A DNA stretch of 64,000 nucleotides, taken from the NCBI GenBank assembly GCA_017538105.1, contig JAFYJN010000076.1:62001-126000 (forward strand). The letters run 5' to 3'. This document shows, one piece after another, positions 51,166 through 60,747 of the stretch. The position numbers were made by a program, and so were the translations under genes. How positions within the stretch are numbered: the stretch's first letter is position 1; every line of letters starts with the position of its first letter. Under the pieces are notes generated by a model. The model was not told the DNA's origin, searched no databases, and saw only the letters and a list, made by a program, of their open reading frames with translations. The DNA comes from Prevotella sp. Its GTDB lineage: Bacteria; Bacteroidota; Bacteroidia; Bacteroidales; Bacteroidaceae.

Positions 51166-53241
51166 ATGATTGTTTGCATAGCAGAGAAACCAAGCGTGGC
51201 GAGGGATATAGCGAGAATTATCGGCGCCACGCAGCAGAAGAGCGGATACATGGAGGGCAACGGCTATCAGGTGACATGGACTTTCGGTCATCTGTGCACG
51301 TTGAAAGAGCCCCACGACTATACCGACGCATGGAAGCGTTGGACGCTGACATCGCTGCCCATGATCCCTGCCCGTTTCGGCATCAAGCTGATTGAAGATG
51401 ACGGCATTAAACGACAGTTTGCCGTCATTGAGCATTTGATGCAGCATGCCGACAGCATTGTTAACTGTGGAGATGCCGGCCAAGAAGGCGAACTCATCCA
51501 ACGCTGGGTGATGCAGAAAGCGAAGGCGAACTGTCCTGTCCGTCGACTATGGATTTCTTCGATGACCGACGAAGCTATTCGTGAGGGGTTTCAGCAGTTG
51601 AAAGACCAGAGTGAATACCAATCATTGTATATGGCTGGTCTGTGCCGTGCCATTGGCGACTGGCTATTGGGCATGAACGCCACCCGTTTATATACTCTTC
51701 GCTATGGCCAGAACCGTCAAGTGCTGAGTATCGGCAGGGTACAGACCCCTACCCTCGCCTTGATTGTGAACCGCCAGAAAGAGATAGACCGCTTCGTTCC
51801 GGAACCCTATTGGGTTCTCGCCACAAAATACCGAGATGTGGTGTTCACTGCCACTAAAGGTCGTTTCACTGTTAAGGAAGAGGGAGAGCAGGCCTTCGCC
51901 ACCATTGCCGACAAGCCATTCACTGTTATTGATGTTCAGAAGAAAAACGGCACTGAGGCTCCTCCCCATTTGTACGACCTCACCAGCCTGCAGGTAGACT
52001 GCAACAAAAAATTCGGGATGAGTGCCGAAATCACGCTGAACACCATCCAAACCCTCTACGAGAGGAAACTAACCACCTACCCTCGTGTAGATACCCAGTA
52101 CCTGCCCGATGACATGTACCCCAAATGTCCAAACATCCTGCGTGGTTTACGTGGCTACGAAGCGCTCACCGCCCCCTTGCAGGGCAAAACGTTGTCGAAG
52201 AGCAAGAAGGTGTTTGACAACTCAAAGGTGACCGACCACCATGCCATTATCCCCACCGGCGTTGCCGCCACCCACTTGACCGACCTGGAGCACCATGTTT
52301 ACGACCTGGTGACACGTCGTTTTATCAGCGTTTTCTATCCCGTGTGCAAATATGCCACCACCACCGTTCTCGGTCGTGTGGAGGCCACCGACTTCAAAGT
52401 GAGCGGCAAGCAGATATTGGATCCCGGCTGGCGGGTGGTATATGCCAAAGACGCCACCATATCCGATGATGATGATTCGAAGAAGAAAGACGAAGAGCGC
52501 ATGTTACCCGCCTTTACTGTCGGCGAGAGTGGCCCTCACGAACCCACGTTGACAGAGAAGATGACCACGCCACCCAAGTACTACACCGAGGCCACCTTGT
52601 TGCAAGCTATGGAGACAGCCGGCAAATTCGTGGACGACGAAGAGTTACGTGCCGCTATGAAAGAAAACGGCATTGGCAGGCCATCATCACGTGCCAGCAT
52701 TATCGAGACTCTTTTCAAACGCCATTACATCCGCAGAGAACGCAAGAATATCGTAGCCACGGTTACAGGCATCGAGTTGATAGACCTCATCCGGGAGGAG
52801 TTGTTGAAGAGTTGCGAATTGACAGGCATCTGGGAAAAGAAACTTCGCGAGATAGAACATAAGAAATATGATGCCGGACTGTTTATCAACGAGTTGAAAC
52901 AGCAAGTGACCGCCATCGTGCAACAGGTGATGACCGACCCCACAAACAGGAGAATCACCCTTTTGGAGGAACAGGAGAAGATGGGAAAAGTCAAAGCGAA
53001 GAAAGGCGAGGGAGCAAGAAGCAAGAAGCAAGGGACAAGGGAAAAGAAGCAAGGAGATGGAAGTAAGGAACAAGAAGCAAGGGGCAAGGAGCCAGAGACA
53101 ATCAAGGTAAAGCCTTCAGATGCGTTGATTGGCACGAAGTGTCCATTGTGTGGACAAGGGACAATTATCAAAGGTAAAACCGCCTACGGATGCAGCCGGT
53201 GGAAAGAGGGATGTACGTACAGGGAATATTTTAAAGGATGA
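51166..53241 (+). CDS. topB: DNA topoisomerase III (type IA)
   Basis: A 691-residue enzyme that relaxes or decatenates DNA through a 5'-phosphotyrosine. TOPRIM domain: IAEKPSVARDIARIIG and the acidic NCGDAGQEGELIQRW. Active-site Tyr305 is in KLTTYPRVDTQYL. The usual NGIGRPSSRASII is near 505. After about residue 615 there is a charged linker of 7-residue repeats encoded by a heptanucleotide array, then one zinc-finger-like module CPLCGQGTIIKGKTAYGCSRWKEGC. The longer frame from 51013 is rejected because it would read through the promoter repeats. It overlaps the TPM gene by 4 bp. Confidence 0.95.
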   Translation: MIVCIAEKPSVARDIARIIGATQQKSGYMEGNGYQVTWTFGHLCTLKEPHDYTDAWKRWTLTSLPMIPARFGIKLIEDDGIKRQFAVIEHLMQHADSIVNCGDAGQEGELIQRWVMQKAKANCPVRRLWISSMTDEAIREGFQQLKDQSEYQSLYMAGLCRAIGDWLLGMNATRLYTLRYGQNRQVLSIGRVQTPTLALIVNRQKEIDRFVPEPYWVLATKYRDVVFTATKGRFTVKEEGEQAFATIADKPFTVIDVQKKNGTEAPPHLYDLTSLQVDCNKKFGMSAEITLNTIQTLYERKLTTYPRVDTQYLPDDMYPKCPNILRGLRGYEALTAPLQGKTLSKSKKVFDNSKVTDHHAIIPTGVAATHLTDLEHHVYDLVTRRFISVFYPVCKYATTTVLGRVEATDFKVSGKQILDPGWRVVYAKDATISDDDDSKKKDEERMLPAFTVGESGPHEPTLTEKMTTPPKYYTEATLLQAMETAGKFVDDEELRAAMKENGIGRPSSRASIIETLFKRHYIRRERKNIVATVTGIELIDLIREELLKSCELTGIWEKKLREIEHKKYDAGLFINELKQQVTAIVQQVMTDPTNRRITLLEEQEKMGKVKAKKGEGARSKKQGTREKKQGDGSKEQEARGKEPETIKVKPSDALIGTKCPLCGQGTIIKGKTAYGCSRWKEGCTYREYFKG
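53014..53097 (+). repeat. Heptanucleotide tandem repeat inside topB (12 units)
   Basis: Twelve consecutive 7-bp units of consensus GCAAGRR (variants ACAAGGG, AAAAGAA, GTAAGGA). Three units make 21 bp, giving the 7-residue protein period seen as ARSKKQG, TREKKQG, DGSKEQE and ARGKEPE. Confidence 0.9.
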
Positions 53242-54494
53242 AGACTCCACCACCATATAATCAGCATGAGGAGAATCCGATAAAGCCTTCGGTACCCCCT
53301 CCCTATGTTCCTGCCGAACAACCGACAACAGAGCAAATTTACCAAAAAGCCTATCAAGATGCCTACCAGCAGGCGTATCAAGATGCTATGACGCAGATGG
53401 AAGCGACAAATAGCCCTGCGCCAGCTCAAGGAACTGCGACTGCGACTGAAAACGGCACACCAAAACGGTATTACCGACGCAGGGGGATGGGAAAGGGATT
53501 AGGTTGCGCTTTCACCATCACCGTTTTTATGTTGTTAGGGTCATTAGGCTTACTTTTTAACCTTGGTGACGATAAACCTACGGGAACGACACAAGCCGCT
53601 CATTTCGCCACGCCAACAGACAGTTCTGTCATTGCCGAGCGACGCAGTGTGGAGAGCAGCGGCAAGGTCTGGACCATCGATGACGTGCCAATGGCGCATC
53701 TCGAACACAAGAATGAATATGTGAGCGACCCCGATGGTTATCTTACCTCTGCCCAGAAGGCCTATGCCGACAGTTTCCTTTATCTTTTGGAACATGAACA
53801 ACGCACAGAGTCGGCCTTTATCCTTGTGGGACATGTTCCTTCCAAAGACACCTACCGTTTTGCCATTGACTTAGGACGTAAATATGGTATCAGCAGTGCC
53901 GACGAACACCGTGGCGTCACTGTGGTGGTAGCCGTTGAAGACAGGAAATACACCATTGCCACGTCGCAGGGTGTGCAAGGTGTGCTCACTGACCTGATGT
54001 GCAACCGTATCGCCCAGCAGCACATCATACCCCACATGAAAGCCGGCAATACGGCAGCTGCCGTCATCCGCACCAGTCAAGCCCTTTACTACACCATGGC
54101 CGACGGCTATCCCCATCTTGATGGCGACAGTCTGAGTCGTGAAGAATTCGAACGTTTGGAAAGTAGCGGACAAGTATATGCCAGCAGATTGTCGCAAGGC
54201 AGTGGCAGCGAACTAACCCCTGCCGAGGAACGTACAGCCGGAGCCATCGGCACCGCCATCAGTTTGGGCATATTATTCCTTCTGTGGAAATTACGGCAGC
54301 GCCGTTCCACCATGGTGGAATATTACGGCACAACAGTATACACGGGCAGCTATAGTGGCAGCCACTATTACAGTTCAGATGATGATGATGATGACGACTA
54401 TGATTATAGCAGCAGCAGTAGCAGCTATGACGATGGTGGTTCGTATGGTGGCGACGACAGCTATGATGGTGGTGGGTCGAGTGGTGGTTGGTAA
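53238..54494 (+). CDS. TPM-domain membrane protein with N-terminal Q/A/Y-rich region
   Basis: A 418-residue protein. The N-terminus is Pro-rich, with an AYQDAYQQAYQDAM repeat (residues about 34-50). One membrane helix follows near 83-105, then a TPM domain (VSDPDGYLTSAQKAYADSFLYLLE; GVTVVVAVEDRKYTIATSQGVQGVLTD) and a second helix near 335-350 (IGTAISLGILFLLWKL). The end is acidic and Ser/Gly-rich and finishes GGGSSGGW, as is common in the family. TPM domains have been linked to photosystem repair in plants and to phosphatase activity, but bacterial roles are unclear. It starts at the ATGA overlap with topB. Confidence 0.82.
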   Translation: MKTPPPYNQHEENPIKPSVPPPYVPAEQPTTEQIYQKAYQDAYQQAYQDAMTQMEATNSPAPAQGTATATENGTPKRYYRRRGMGKGLGCAFTITVFMLLGSLGLLFNLGDDKPTGTTQAAHFATPTDSSVIAERRSVESSGKVWTIDDVPMAHLEHKNEYVSDPDGYLTSAQKAYADSFLYLLEHEQRTESAFILVGHVPSKDTYRFAIDLGRKYGISSADEHRGVTVVVAVEDRKYTIATSQGVQGVLTDLMCNRIAQQHIIPHMKAGNTAAAVIRTSQALYYTMADGYPHLDGDSLSREEFERLESSGQVYASRLSQGSGSELTPAEERTAGAIGTAISLGILFLLWKLRQRRSTMVEYYGTTVYTGSYSGSHYYSSDDDDDDDYDYSSSSSSYDDGGSYGGDDSYDGGGSSGGW

Positions 54495-54531
54495 GACGGG
54501 ACAATAAAAGGGAGGGTTGTGCGTTATTAAT

Positions 54532-54612
54532 AGGAACTATAGATACAATAGCTACTATAGAGACTATAGCTATTATAGAGACTATAGAGACAATAGGAAC
54601 TATAGGAACAAT
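54532..54612 (+). repeat. Nonanucleotide tandem array, nine units
   Basis: Nine contiguous 9-bp units from 54532 to 54612, consensus AGNNACWAT (for example AGGAACTAT, AGAGACTAT, AGCTACTAT). No unit has an insertion or deletion. It fills the gap between the TPM gene and the PorE-like gene. Confidence 0.92.
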
Positions 54613-54679
54613 GCTATAGCGTGAAAAAGACTATCAAAGAGTGAATCCTACGAATACATATAAATGGTTGTTCTCGGTG

Positions 54680-54775
54680 ATGACGGAGAAGTTGGCATCG
54701 GTGATGAAGGTTGGAGGGGCATCGGTGATGACGAAGAAGTTGGCATCGGTGATGAAGGTCGTAGTGGTATCGGTG
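54680..54775 (+). repeat. 48-bp tandem duplication at the start of the PorE-like gene
   Basis: 54680-54727 and 54728-54775 share ATGACG, AAGTTGGCATCGGTGATGAA and the closing ATCGGTG in the same phase (16 codons each). The duplication yields several in-frame ATGs. Confidence 0.85.
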
Positions 54776-56803
54776 TTTGTATCGACGATGTTTTCATGCA
54801 GTGCTGACAGGAATATGAAGCGTGGCGAGAAATACCTTGCTTTGGGAGAATATTTCGATGCCGGCAACGAGTTTAAACAGGCCTATTCAAAGACTCCCCC
54901 AAAGGACCGTACCCGCAGGGGACAGATCGCTCGCAAGATGGCCCACTGTTATGAGCGTATCAACGCCACACAGAAAGCCATCGCCGCTTACAGGAACGTG
55001 ATTCGTTACAAGCAAGATGATGGAGAGACCCACTTGGCGTTGGCCCGTCAGTTGTTGAAAAACGGCAATTACAAGGAAGCGGCACAGGAATATCGTGTGG
55101 CCATTGACTCTATTCCCGACAGTCGACTTGCGCGCGAAGGACTGACCGCCGCCACTCAGGCTCCCGATTGGAAGAAAGCCGGTTCCCGCTACAGCGTGAA
55201 AAAGATGGACGTGTTCAACAGTCGTCGCGCCGAATATTCCCCAATGCTTTTTGGCGACCAGCACGAGCAATTGTATTTCACCTCTACACGCAATGAATCC
55301 CAGGGCGATGAACTGAGTGGCATCACAGGCACCAAGGCCGCCGATATTTTCATGTCGCAGAAAGACGACAAAGGCAAATGGAGCCGTCCCGAGCCCGTCA
55401 GCGGTGGTCTGAACAGCGACTCCGATGAAGGAGCCTGTTGTTTCAGCGTCGACGGGCGCGAGATGTTCCTCACCCAATGCACCATGGATGCCAGTTATCC
55501 CCGTTATGCCAAAATCATGCGTTCCAACCGAAGTGATGCCGCGTGGGGAAAGCCGACGGCCGTGGAACTCTCGAAAGACACCCTATCGAGTTTCGCCCAT
55601 CCCGCCATCTCTCCAGACGGTCGTTGGTTGTATTTCGTTAGCGACATGCCCGGAGGTCAAGGCGGTCTTGACATCTGGCGTGTACGCATCACTTCAGCAG
55701 GATATGGTGGAGTAGAGAACGTGGGAGCCCCCATCAACACCCCCGGCGACGAGATGTTTCCCACATTCCGTCCCAACGGCGACTTATACTTCTCGTCTAA
55801 TGGCCATCCCGGTTTGGGCGGTCTTGACATATTCATCGCCACGGTAGGTAGCGACCGCCGTTGGCACCTTGAGCATCCCGGCTATCCCTTGAACTCACAG
55901 GGAGACGACTTTGGCATGACCTTCGAAGGCCCTCACAACCGCGGCTTTTTCTGTTCCAACCGAGGCGATGGACGCGGTTGGGACCATATCTACAGTTTTG
56001 AGAAACCTGAGATTATCCAGACCGTCAAAGGCTGGGTATATGAGGTGGATGGTTATGAGCTGCCCGCCGCCCAAGTGTATATGGTAGGTGATGACGGCAC
56101 CAACTTAAAATTGTCGGTGAAGGGTGACGGTTCATTTGAACAAGTGCTCACCCCCGGAGTGAACTATATCCTGATGGCTACCTGTCAAGGCTATCTCAAC
56201 CACAAGGAAGAGCTGCATATCGTGGAGAGTCAGGAGTCAGAGGAACACACCCTTCAGTTTCCATTGGCCAGCATCTCCGTGCCCGTGATGATAGACAATA
56301 TCTTCTACGACTTCGACAAAGCGACATTGCGTCCTGAGTCGACCGCCGCCCTTGACGACCTGGTGAGACTATTGGAACAGAATCCCAACGTCACCATCGA
56401 GCTAAGCGCACATTGTGACTACAAAGGTTCTGACGCCTATAATGAGCGCCTATCGCAGCGCAGGGCCGAGTCGGTTGTCAACTATCTCATCGAACATGGC
56501 ATCAGCAGCGACCGTCTCACCCCTGTAGGTTACGGCAAGGGCAAGCCCAAGACCATCCGTAAGAAACTGGCCGAGACTTTTTCCTGGCTGAAAGAAGGAG
56601 ACGTTCTTACTGAGGAGTTCATCAAGCAATTGAAAGACGACCAGCAGGAAATATGCAACCAGCTGAACCGCCGCACTGAGTTTATCGTTCTGCGCACCAC
56701 CTACGGCATGTTCGACCAAGACGGCAATTTGAAGAACCCACCTCCTGCACGTAAACAGGAGAGAGAGAGTTTGGAACCCGACGGTTTTGATATTGACTTT
56801 TGA
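54728..56803 (+). CDS. PorE-like OmpA-family lipoprotein with TPR and PD40 propeller
   Basis: A 691-residue lipoprotein from the chosen start (signal MTKKLASVMKVVVVSVFVST ending MFS-C). Domain order: TPR helices (about residues 35-135), PD40/WD40-type propeller with repeats such as SPDGRWLYFVSDMPGGQGGLDIW and RPNGDLYFSSNGHPGLGGLDIF, a carboxypeptidase-regulatory-like domain (GWVYEVDGYELPAAQVYMVG), and a C-terminal OmpA peptidoglycan-binding domain (YDFDKATLRPES; LSQRRAESVVNYL). The same order defines PorE of the type IX secretion system in Porphyromonas, but similar proteins exist outside that system. Start codons at GTG 54641 and ATG 54680 and 54752 are also in frame because of a 48-bp duplication. 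Confidence 0.85.
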   Translation: MTKKLASVMKVVVVSVFVSTMFSCSADRNMKRGEKYLALGEYFDAGNEFKQAYSKTPPKDRTRRGQIARKMAHCYERINATQKAIAAYRNVIRYKQDDGETHLALARQLLKNGNYKEAAQEYRVAIDSIPDSRLAREGLTAATQAPDWKKAGSRYSVKKMDVFNSRRAEYSPMLFGDQHEQLYFTSTRNESQGDELSGITGTKAADIFMSQKDDKGKWSRPEPVSGGLNSDSDEGACCFSVDGREMFLTQCTMDASYPRYAKIMRSNRSDAAWGKPTAVELSKDTLSSFAHPAISPDGRWLYFVSDMPGGQGGLDIWRVRITSAGYGGVENVGAPINTPGDEMFPTFRPNGDLYFSSNGHPGLGGLDIFIATVGSDRRWHLEHPGYPLNSQGDDFGMTFEGPHNRGFFCSNRGDGRGWDHIYSFEKPEIIQTVKGWVYEVDGYELPAAQVYMVGDDGTNLKLSVKGDGSFEQVLTPGVNYILMATCQGYLNHKEELHIVESQESEEHTLQFPLASISVPVMIDNIFYDFDKATLRPESTAALDDLVRLLEQNPNVTIELSAHCDYKGSDAYNERLSQRRAESVVNYLIEHGISSDRLTPVGYGKGKPKTIRKKLAETFSWLKEGDVLTEEFIKQLKDDQQEICNQLNRRTEFIVLRTTYGMFDQDGNLKNPPPARKQERESLEPDGFDIDF

Positions 56804-56816
56804 GAAGTTATAAACG

Positions 56817-58214
56817 ATGATGCTGCCTGATGCTTTTTGCAAACGGACACGAGCATTGCTGGGCGATGAGCGATGGTCGGTTATGGAACGCGCCCTTGGT
56901 GATGAACCAACGGTGAGCGTGCGGACAAATCCGTGGAAAAGTGCAGGATGTTGTCACCATGACGATTGGCAAATTGACGGTATGGTGCCTTGGTGTTCAG
57001 ATGGTCTTTATCTAAAGGAACGTCCTGTGTTCACCTTCGACCCGTTGTTTCACACCGGAGCGTACTATGTACAGGAAGCCTCCTCGATGTTTGTCAGTCA
57101 TGTGGTACGTCAACTGACTCAGCCAATTAGAGATATCAGCTTGACCGTCCTGGACATGTGTGCTGCGCCTGGCGGAAAGAGCACCGCCATTTTAGGCGCC
57201 CTGCCTCACGGCAGCATATTGTTCGCCAACGAACCTATTCGTTTACGTGCCAATATATTAGCCGAGAATCTATCGAAATTCGGTTATCCCAACGTCGTCG
57301 TGACAAACAACTATCCCAAGGACTATGAGCGTTCGGGACTGACCTTTGACATCGTACTATGCGACGTGCCCTGTTCCGGTGAAGGGATGTTTCGCAAAGA
57401 TGCCGTTGCCATAGAAGAGTGGTCGGAAGAACACGTGAAGCGATGCAGCCATTTGCAGCGTGAGATAGTGGAAAGCGCATGGAAGGTACTTCGCCCCGGC
57501 GGTTTTCTCATCTATTCTACCTGTACGTTCAATCGTGAGGAAAACGAGGATAATGTCCAGTGGATGGTTGACGAGCTGGGAGCCGAGCCATGGCCCATTG
57601 AACACGATGGCGAATGGGGTATCCAGGGTTCGATGACAGATGATTATGCCGGGCCTTGTTACCGCTTTCTTCCGGGATTCATCAGAGGCGAAGGATTGTT
57701 CATGGCAGTGTTAAGGAAAAAGCCATCCACAGAAGAAGGTCATAAAGACCATAAGGCGACAAAAAAAACCATCAAATTGTCAAAGGAAGAACAAGAATTG
57801 TTAAGCTGGATGTATGTGATTCGCAACGAAAACGGATGGGCATTGAAGATGGTTAACAATGTGTACAGTGCCATACGTTGCGATTGGATGTATGAAACGG
57901 ACGTGGCTTTAAAACATCTTCGGGTGTTACAAGCCGGTGTCCCCCTGGCCATGAAGAAGGGTAAAGAACTCAAACCCGACCATCGGTGGACTCTTTCCAT
58001 AGCGCGAAAGCCGGGTGTTTTTCCAAAGATTCCCCTTCAATACACACAAGCCATTCACTACCTTCGCGGTGAGTCCTTGGTTCTCAATGATGCGCCTATG
58101 GGGTATCTATTGGTGTGCTATCAAGGCGAAACGCTTGGATTTGTGAAGAATATCGGCAATAGAGCAAACAATCTCTATCCCGCAGAGTGGCGAGTGAAAA
58201 AGGTTCTACAATAG
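56817..58214 (+). CDS. rRNA cytosine-C5-methyltransferase, RsmF-like
   Basis: A 465-residue NOL1/NOP2/Sun-family enzyme that forms m5C in rRNA. N-terminal RNA-binding region, then the SAM domain with [32 protein letters not shown] (motif IV Cys) and [14 protein letters not shown] (nucleophile Cys, motif VI). The C-terminal 150 residues are a PUA/RsmF-specific region. The linker near residue 305 is charged and is encoded by short GACCATAAGG-like repeats. It starts 13 bp after the PorE-like gene. Confidence 0.9.
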   Translation: MMLPDAFCKRTRALLGDERWSVMERALGDEPTVSVRTNPWKSAGCCHHDDWQIDGMVPWCSDGLYLKERPVFTFDPLFHTGAYYVQEASSMFVSHVVRQLTQPIRDISLTVLDMCAAPGGKSTAILGALPHGSILFANEPIRLRANILAENLSKFGYPNVVVTNNYPKDYERSGLTFDIVLCDVPCSGEGMFRKDAVAIEEWSEEHVKRCSHLQREIVESAWKVLRPGGFLIYSTCTFNREENEDNVQWMVDELGAEPWPIEHDGEWGIQGSMTDDYAGPCYRFLPGFIRGEGLFMAVLRKKPSTEEGHKDHKATKKTIKLSKEEQELLSWMYVIRNENGWALKMVNNVYSAIRCDWMYETDVALKHLRVLQAGVPLAMKKGKELKPDHRWTLSIARKPGVFPKIPLQYTQAIHYLRGESLVLNDAPMGYLLVCYQGETLGFVKNIGNRANNLYPAEWRVKKVLQ

Positions 58215-58243
58215 GATATCATGAATTAGAAAAACAGACATAT

Positions 58244-59038
58244 ATGAAACAATATTTAGATTTGTTGGAGCGTATCATGCGCGAAGGTGTGGTGAAGACC
58301 GACCGCACTGGCACAGGCACCAAGAGTGTTTTCGGCCATCAGATGCGTTTTCGAATGTGCGACGGTTTTCCATTGCTGACGACCAAGAAACTACATTTGA
58401 AATCAATTATCTATGAGTTGCTATGGTTCCTTCACGGAGACACCAACGTGCGTTACCTGCAAGAACATGGCGTAAGGATTTGGAACGAATGGGCAGACGA
58501 GAATGGTGAGCTCGGTCCCGTATATGGTCACCAATGGCGTTCATGGCCCGACTACCATGGCGGCACCATCGACCAGATAGCCAAGGTGGTAGACACCATC
58601 CGCAGGAATCCCGACTCCCGTCGTATCATCGTTAGCGCCTGGAATGTGGCCGAAGTGGACGAGATGGCGTTGCCGCCATGCCACACCCTGTTTCAGTTTT
58701 ATGTGGCCGAGGGGAAATTGAGTCTTCAACTCTATCAACGCAGTGCCGACACCTTCCTTGGCGTGCCCTTCAACATTGCCTCATACGCACTGCTTCTACA
58801 GATGATGGCCCAGGTGACTGGTCTGGAGGTTGGCGACTTCGTCCATACTTTCGGTGACGTTCATATCTACTTGAACCACATGGAGCAAGTACAGCTACAG
58901 CTTACCCGCGAGCCGAGACCATTGCCAAGAATGATTATCAACCCCGACGTGAAGGAACTGACAGATTTCCAATATGAAGATTTCCAACTGGTGGGATATG
59001 ATCCATGGCCCCATATTGCCGGCGTAGTTTCTGTGTAA
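58244..59038 (+). CDS. thyA: Thymidylate synthase
   Basis: Makes dTMP from dUMP using methylene-tetrahydrofolate and releases dihydrofolate. It has 264 residues, identical in length to E. coli Thy[39 protein letters not shown], the catalytic Cys in [33 protein letters not shown] and DVHIYLNH are all present. The open frame from 58187 is not used; ATG at 58244 matches the family start. It is followed by folA, which recycles the dihydrofolate formed. Confidence 0.98.
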   Translation: MKQYLDLLERIMREGVVKTDRTGTGTKSVFGHQMRFRMCDGFPLLTTKKLHLKSIIYELLWFLHGDTNVRYLQEHGVRIWNEWADENGELGPVYGHQWRSWPDYHGGTIDQIAKVVDTIRRNPDSRRIIVSAWNVAEVDEMALPPCHTLFQFYVAEGKLSLQLYQRSADTFLGVPFNIASYALLLQMMAQVTGLEVGDFVHTFGDVHIYLNHMEQVQLQLTREPRPLPRMIINPDVKELTDFQYEDFQLVGYDPWPHIAGVVSV

Positions 59039-59046
59039 AAATGGAA

Positions 59047-59072
59047 AGTCTTCCCCTATCAAGGGAGAAGTG
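59047..59072 (+). repeat. Short CCC-GGG hairpin between thyA and folA
   Basis: Imperfect hairpin CTTCCCCT, ATCA loop, AGGGAGAAG; third member of the 36977/49312 set. Confidence 0.55.
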
Positions 59073-59103
59073 AGTTAAGGAGGAACATATTATTCTTGGT
59101 ATT

Positions 59104-59589
59104 ATGGAAGTGACAATTATTGCGGCTGTGGCAAAAAACCGCGCCATCGGCTATAAGAACAAACTGTTGTATTGGTTACCTAACGACATGCGTCGTTTTA
59201 AAGCATTGACCACCGGCCATACCATTATCATGGGCAGGAAGACATACGACTCACTGCCCAAAGGAGCATTACCCAACCGAAGGAATATCGTGTTGAGTCG
59301 TCGCACGAAAGAATTGCCGGGCTGTGAATGCTATGGATCATTGCAGGAAGCGTTACATCACTGTGACGCAGACGAAGAAGTGTTCATCATCGGTGGAGCA
59401 AGCATTTATACACAGGCTCTGCCGTTAGCTGATAGACTCTGCCTTACCGAGGTTGACGACGAGCCATTGAAAGCGGATGTCTTTTTCCCTCCCTACGACA
59501 ATTGGCGAAAGGAAAAAGAAGAAACGCATGCCGCAGATGAGAAGCATGCGTTCCGTTATTCTTTTGTTGATTATGTGAGAGGTGAATGA
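59104..59589 (+). CDS. folA: Dihydrofolate reductase
   Basis: A 161-residue NADPH-dependent enzyme that regenerates tetrahydrofolate. IIAAVAKNRAIGYKNKLLYWLPNDMRRFKALT contains the folate-site residues (W, then P-N-D-M with the catalytic Asp), followed by HTIIMGRKTYDSLPKGALPNRRNIVLSR and VFIIGGASIYTQAL. Lies 65 bp after thyA, the common pairing. Confidence 0.97.
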   Translation: MEVTIIAAVAKNRAIGYKNKLLYWLPNDMRRFKALTTGHTIIMGRKTYDSLPKGALPNRRNIVLSRRTKELPGCECYGSLQEALHHCDADEEVFIIGGASIYTQALPLADRLCLTEVDDEPLKADVFFPPYDNWRKEKEETHAADEKHAFRYSFVDYVRGE

Positions 59590-59599
59590 GAGACCACGT

Positions 59600-60076
59600 C
59601 TAATCTTCATCGAGCGGAAGGTCGACAACAGGCAGTTGTCTTTCAATAGCCGCATTGAAAGAGATAACTGTCTCGCTTCGCGACAAACCTAAAGGTTGCA
59701 GTTTGTCGTGTATGATATTGAGCAAATGGTGGTTATTTCGAGCATATATTTTGATGAACATGTCGAATCCCCCCGTAGTATAGTGACATTCCACCACTTC
59801 GGGGATTTTCTTCAGTTCTTCGACCACCCTATCGAAATGTTCCGGATTTTTTAGGAATAATCCTATATAGGCACATGTTTCATACCCGATTTTCTCCGGG
59901 TCGATGACAAACTGCGACCCTTTGATAATTCCCAGGCTGGTAAGTTTCTGTATTCTTTGATGTATTGCAGCACCACTCACGTTACATGACCGTGCCACTT
60001 CAAGGAAAGGAATACGAGCATCCTCGGCGATAAGTCGCAGGATTTTTTTGTCTAAAGCATCTAAGCGATGAGCCAT
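59600..60076 (-). CDS. Lrp/AsnC-family transcriptional regulator
   Basis: A 158-residue regulator with an N-terminal winged helix-turn-helix (LDKKILRLIAEDARIPFLEVARSCNVSGAAIHQRIQKL) and the C-terminal RAM/AsnC ligand domain (VVECHYTTGGFDMFIKIYA). Members sense amino acids and control their metabolism. The promoter upstream is a full consensus match. It stands alone, convergent with folA (10 bp apart). Confidence 0.94.
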   Translation of the reverse strand: MAHRLDALDKKILRLIAEDARIPFLEVARSCNVSGAAIHQRIQKLTSLGIIKGSQFVIDPEKIGYETCAYIGLFLKNPEHFDRVVEELKKIPEVVECHYTTGGFDMFIKIYARNNHHLLNIIHDKLQPLGLSRSETVISFNAAIERQLPVVDLPLDED

Positions 60077-60129
60077 ATTGTTTGTTTTTTTGAGGGTTTA
60101 AAGTTGGGCATGAAGCCGTACATTTGTTG

Positions 60130-60161
60130 CAAAGATACGTTAAATTATTAGAATTTGCAAA
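60130..60161 (-). promoter_or_regulatory. Complete promoter for the Lrp-family gene
   Basis: On the minus strand TTTG (60158-60161), 20 bp spacer, TATCTTTG (60130-60137), 54 bp before the ATG. Confidence 0.8.
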
Positions 60162-60285
60162 CAAAACGAGGAAAAATGCATCAATCTATCATCAAAAGGG
60201 TTGTTTTTTAATGAGGAACAGACGCCATAGAGGGAATTAAATAGATAGGAAAGAAAGAGGATTGAACGGAAAGGAGTGAAAACTG

Positions 60286-60747
60286 TTATGGAGATTCCGT
60301 GGCAGAATAGTTGATACGGAGAGCGTTTGCCCGTCGCAGTTGTTGTTTTACGTCGGTGATAATGCCCATTGGTGTTTGTCTGTCAGCTTTGATGCTAACC
60401 GTCATATTCATCAGGTCGGCAGGCGACATCCTTTCCCTCTCTTCTGAGATATATGGTGCTATCTCCTCAACATTAGCGATTTTATCGTTGAGTTGAATAT
60501 TTGTTTGCGAAGAAGGACCTATTGTAGGGTTATTGAAAAGTTTTCCGATATGGATGTATGAAACGGCCGTTTTTTTGGTGAGACGGGTCAGTTCTTTTCC
60601 CTGTGGCACCTGGTATTGCACTTTCAGCGTCACCTTACGCATGTGTGTGACGATCATGAAGAAGAAGAGAACGGTGAAAATGAGGTCAGGCATCGACGAT
60701 GTGTTGAGCATCGGCACCCCGCCCCGTTTTTGTCTATAAATCCTCAT
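60286..60747 (-). CDS. ExbD/TolR-family protein (second copy)
   Basis: A 153-residue inner membrane protein with one N-terminal helix. The helix contains the essential proton-path Asp in MLNTSSMPDLIFTVLFFFMIV, followed by a periplasmic domain. It starts at a 4-bp overlap with the other ExbD gene. It would form a proton-driven motor with the ExbB/TolQ protein of the same operon. No TonB gene is adjacent. Confidence 0.9.
   Translation of the reverse strand: MRIYRQKRGGVPMLNTSSMPDLIFTVLFFFMIVTHMRKVTLKVQYQVPQGKELTRLTKKTAVSYIHIGKLFNNPTIGPSSQTNIQLNDKIANVEEIAPYISEERERMSPADLMNMTVSIKADRQTPMGIITDVKQQLRRANALRINYSATESP

Noticed and set aside
60077-60285. Hidden short gene between the Lrp gene and the ExbD gene
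   Set aside because: Only the Lrp promoter is recognisable; the rest has no frame with a credible start or length.
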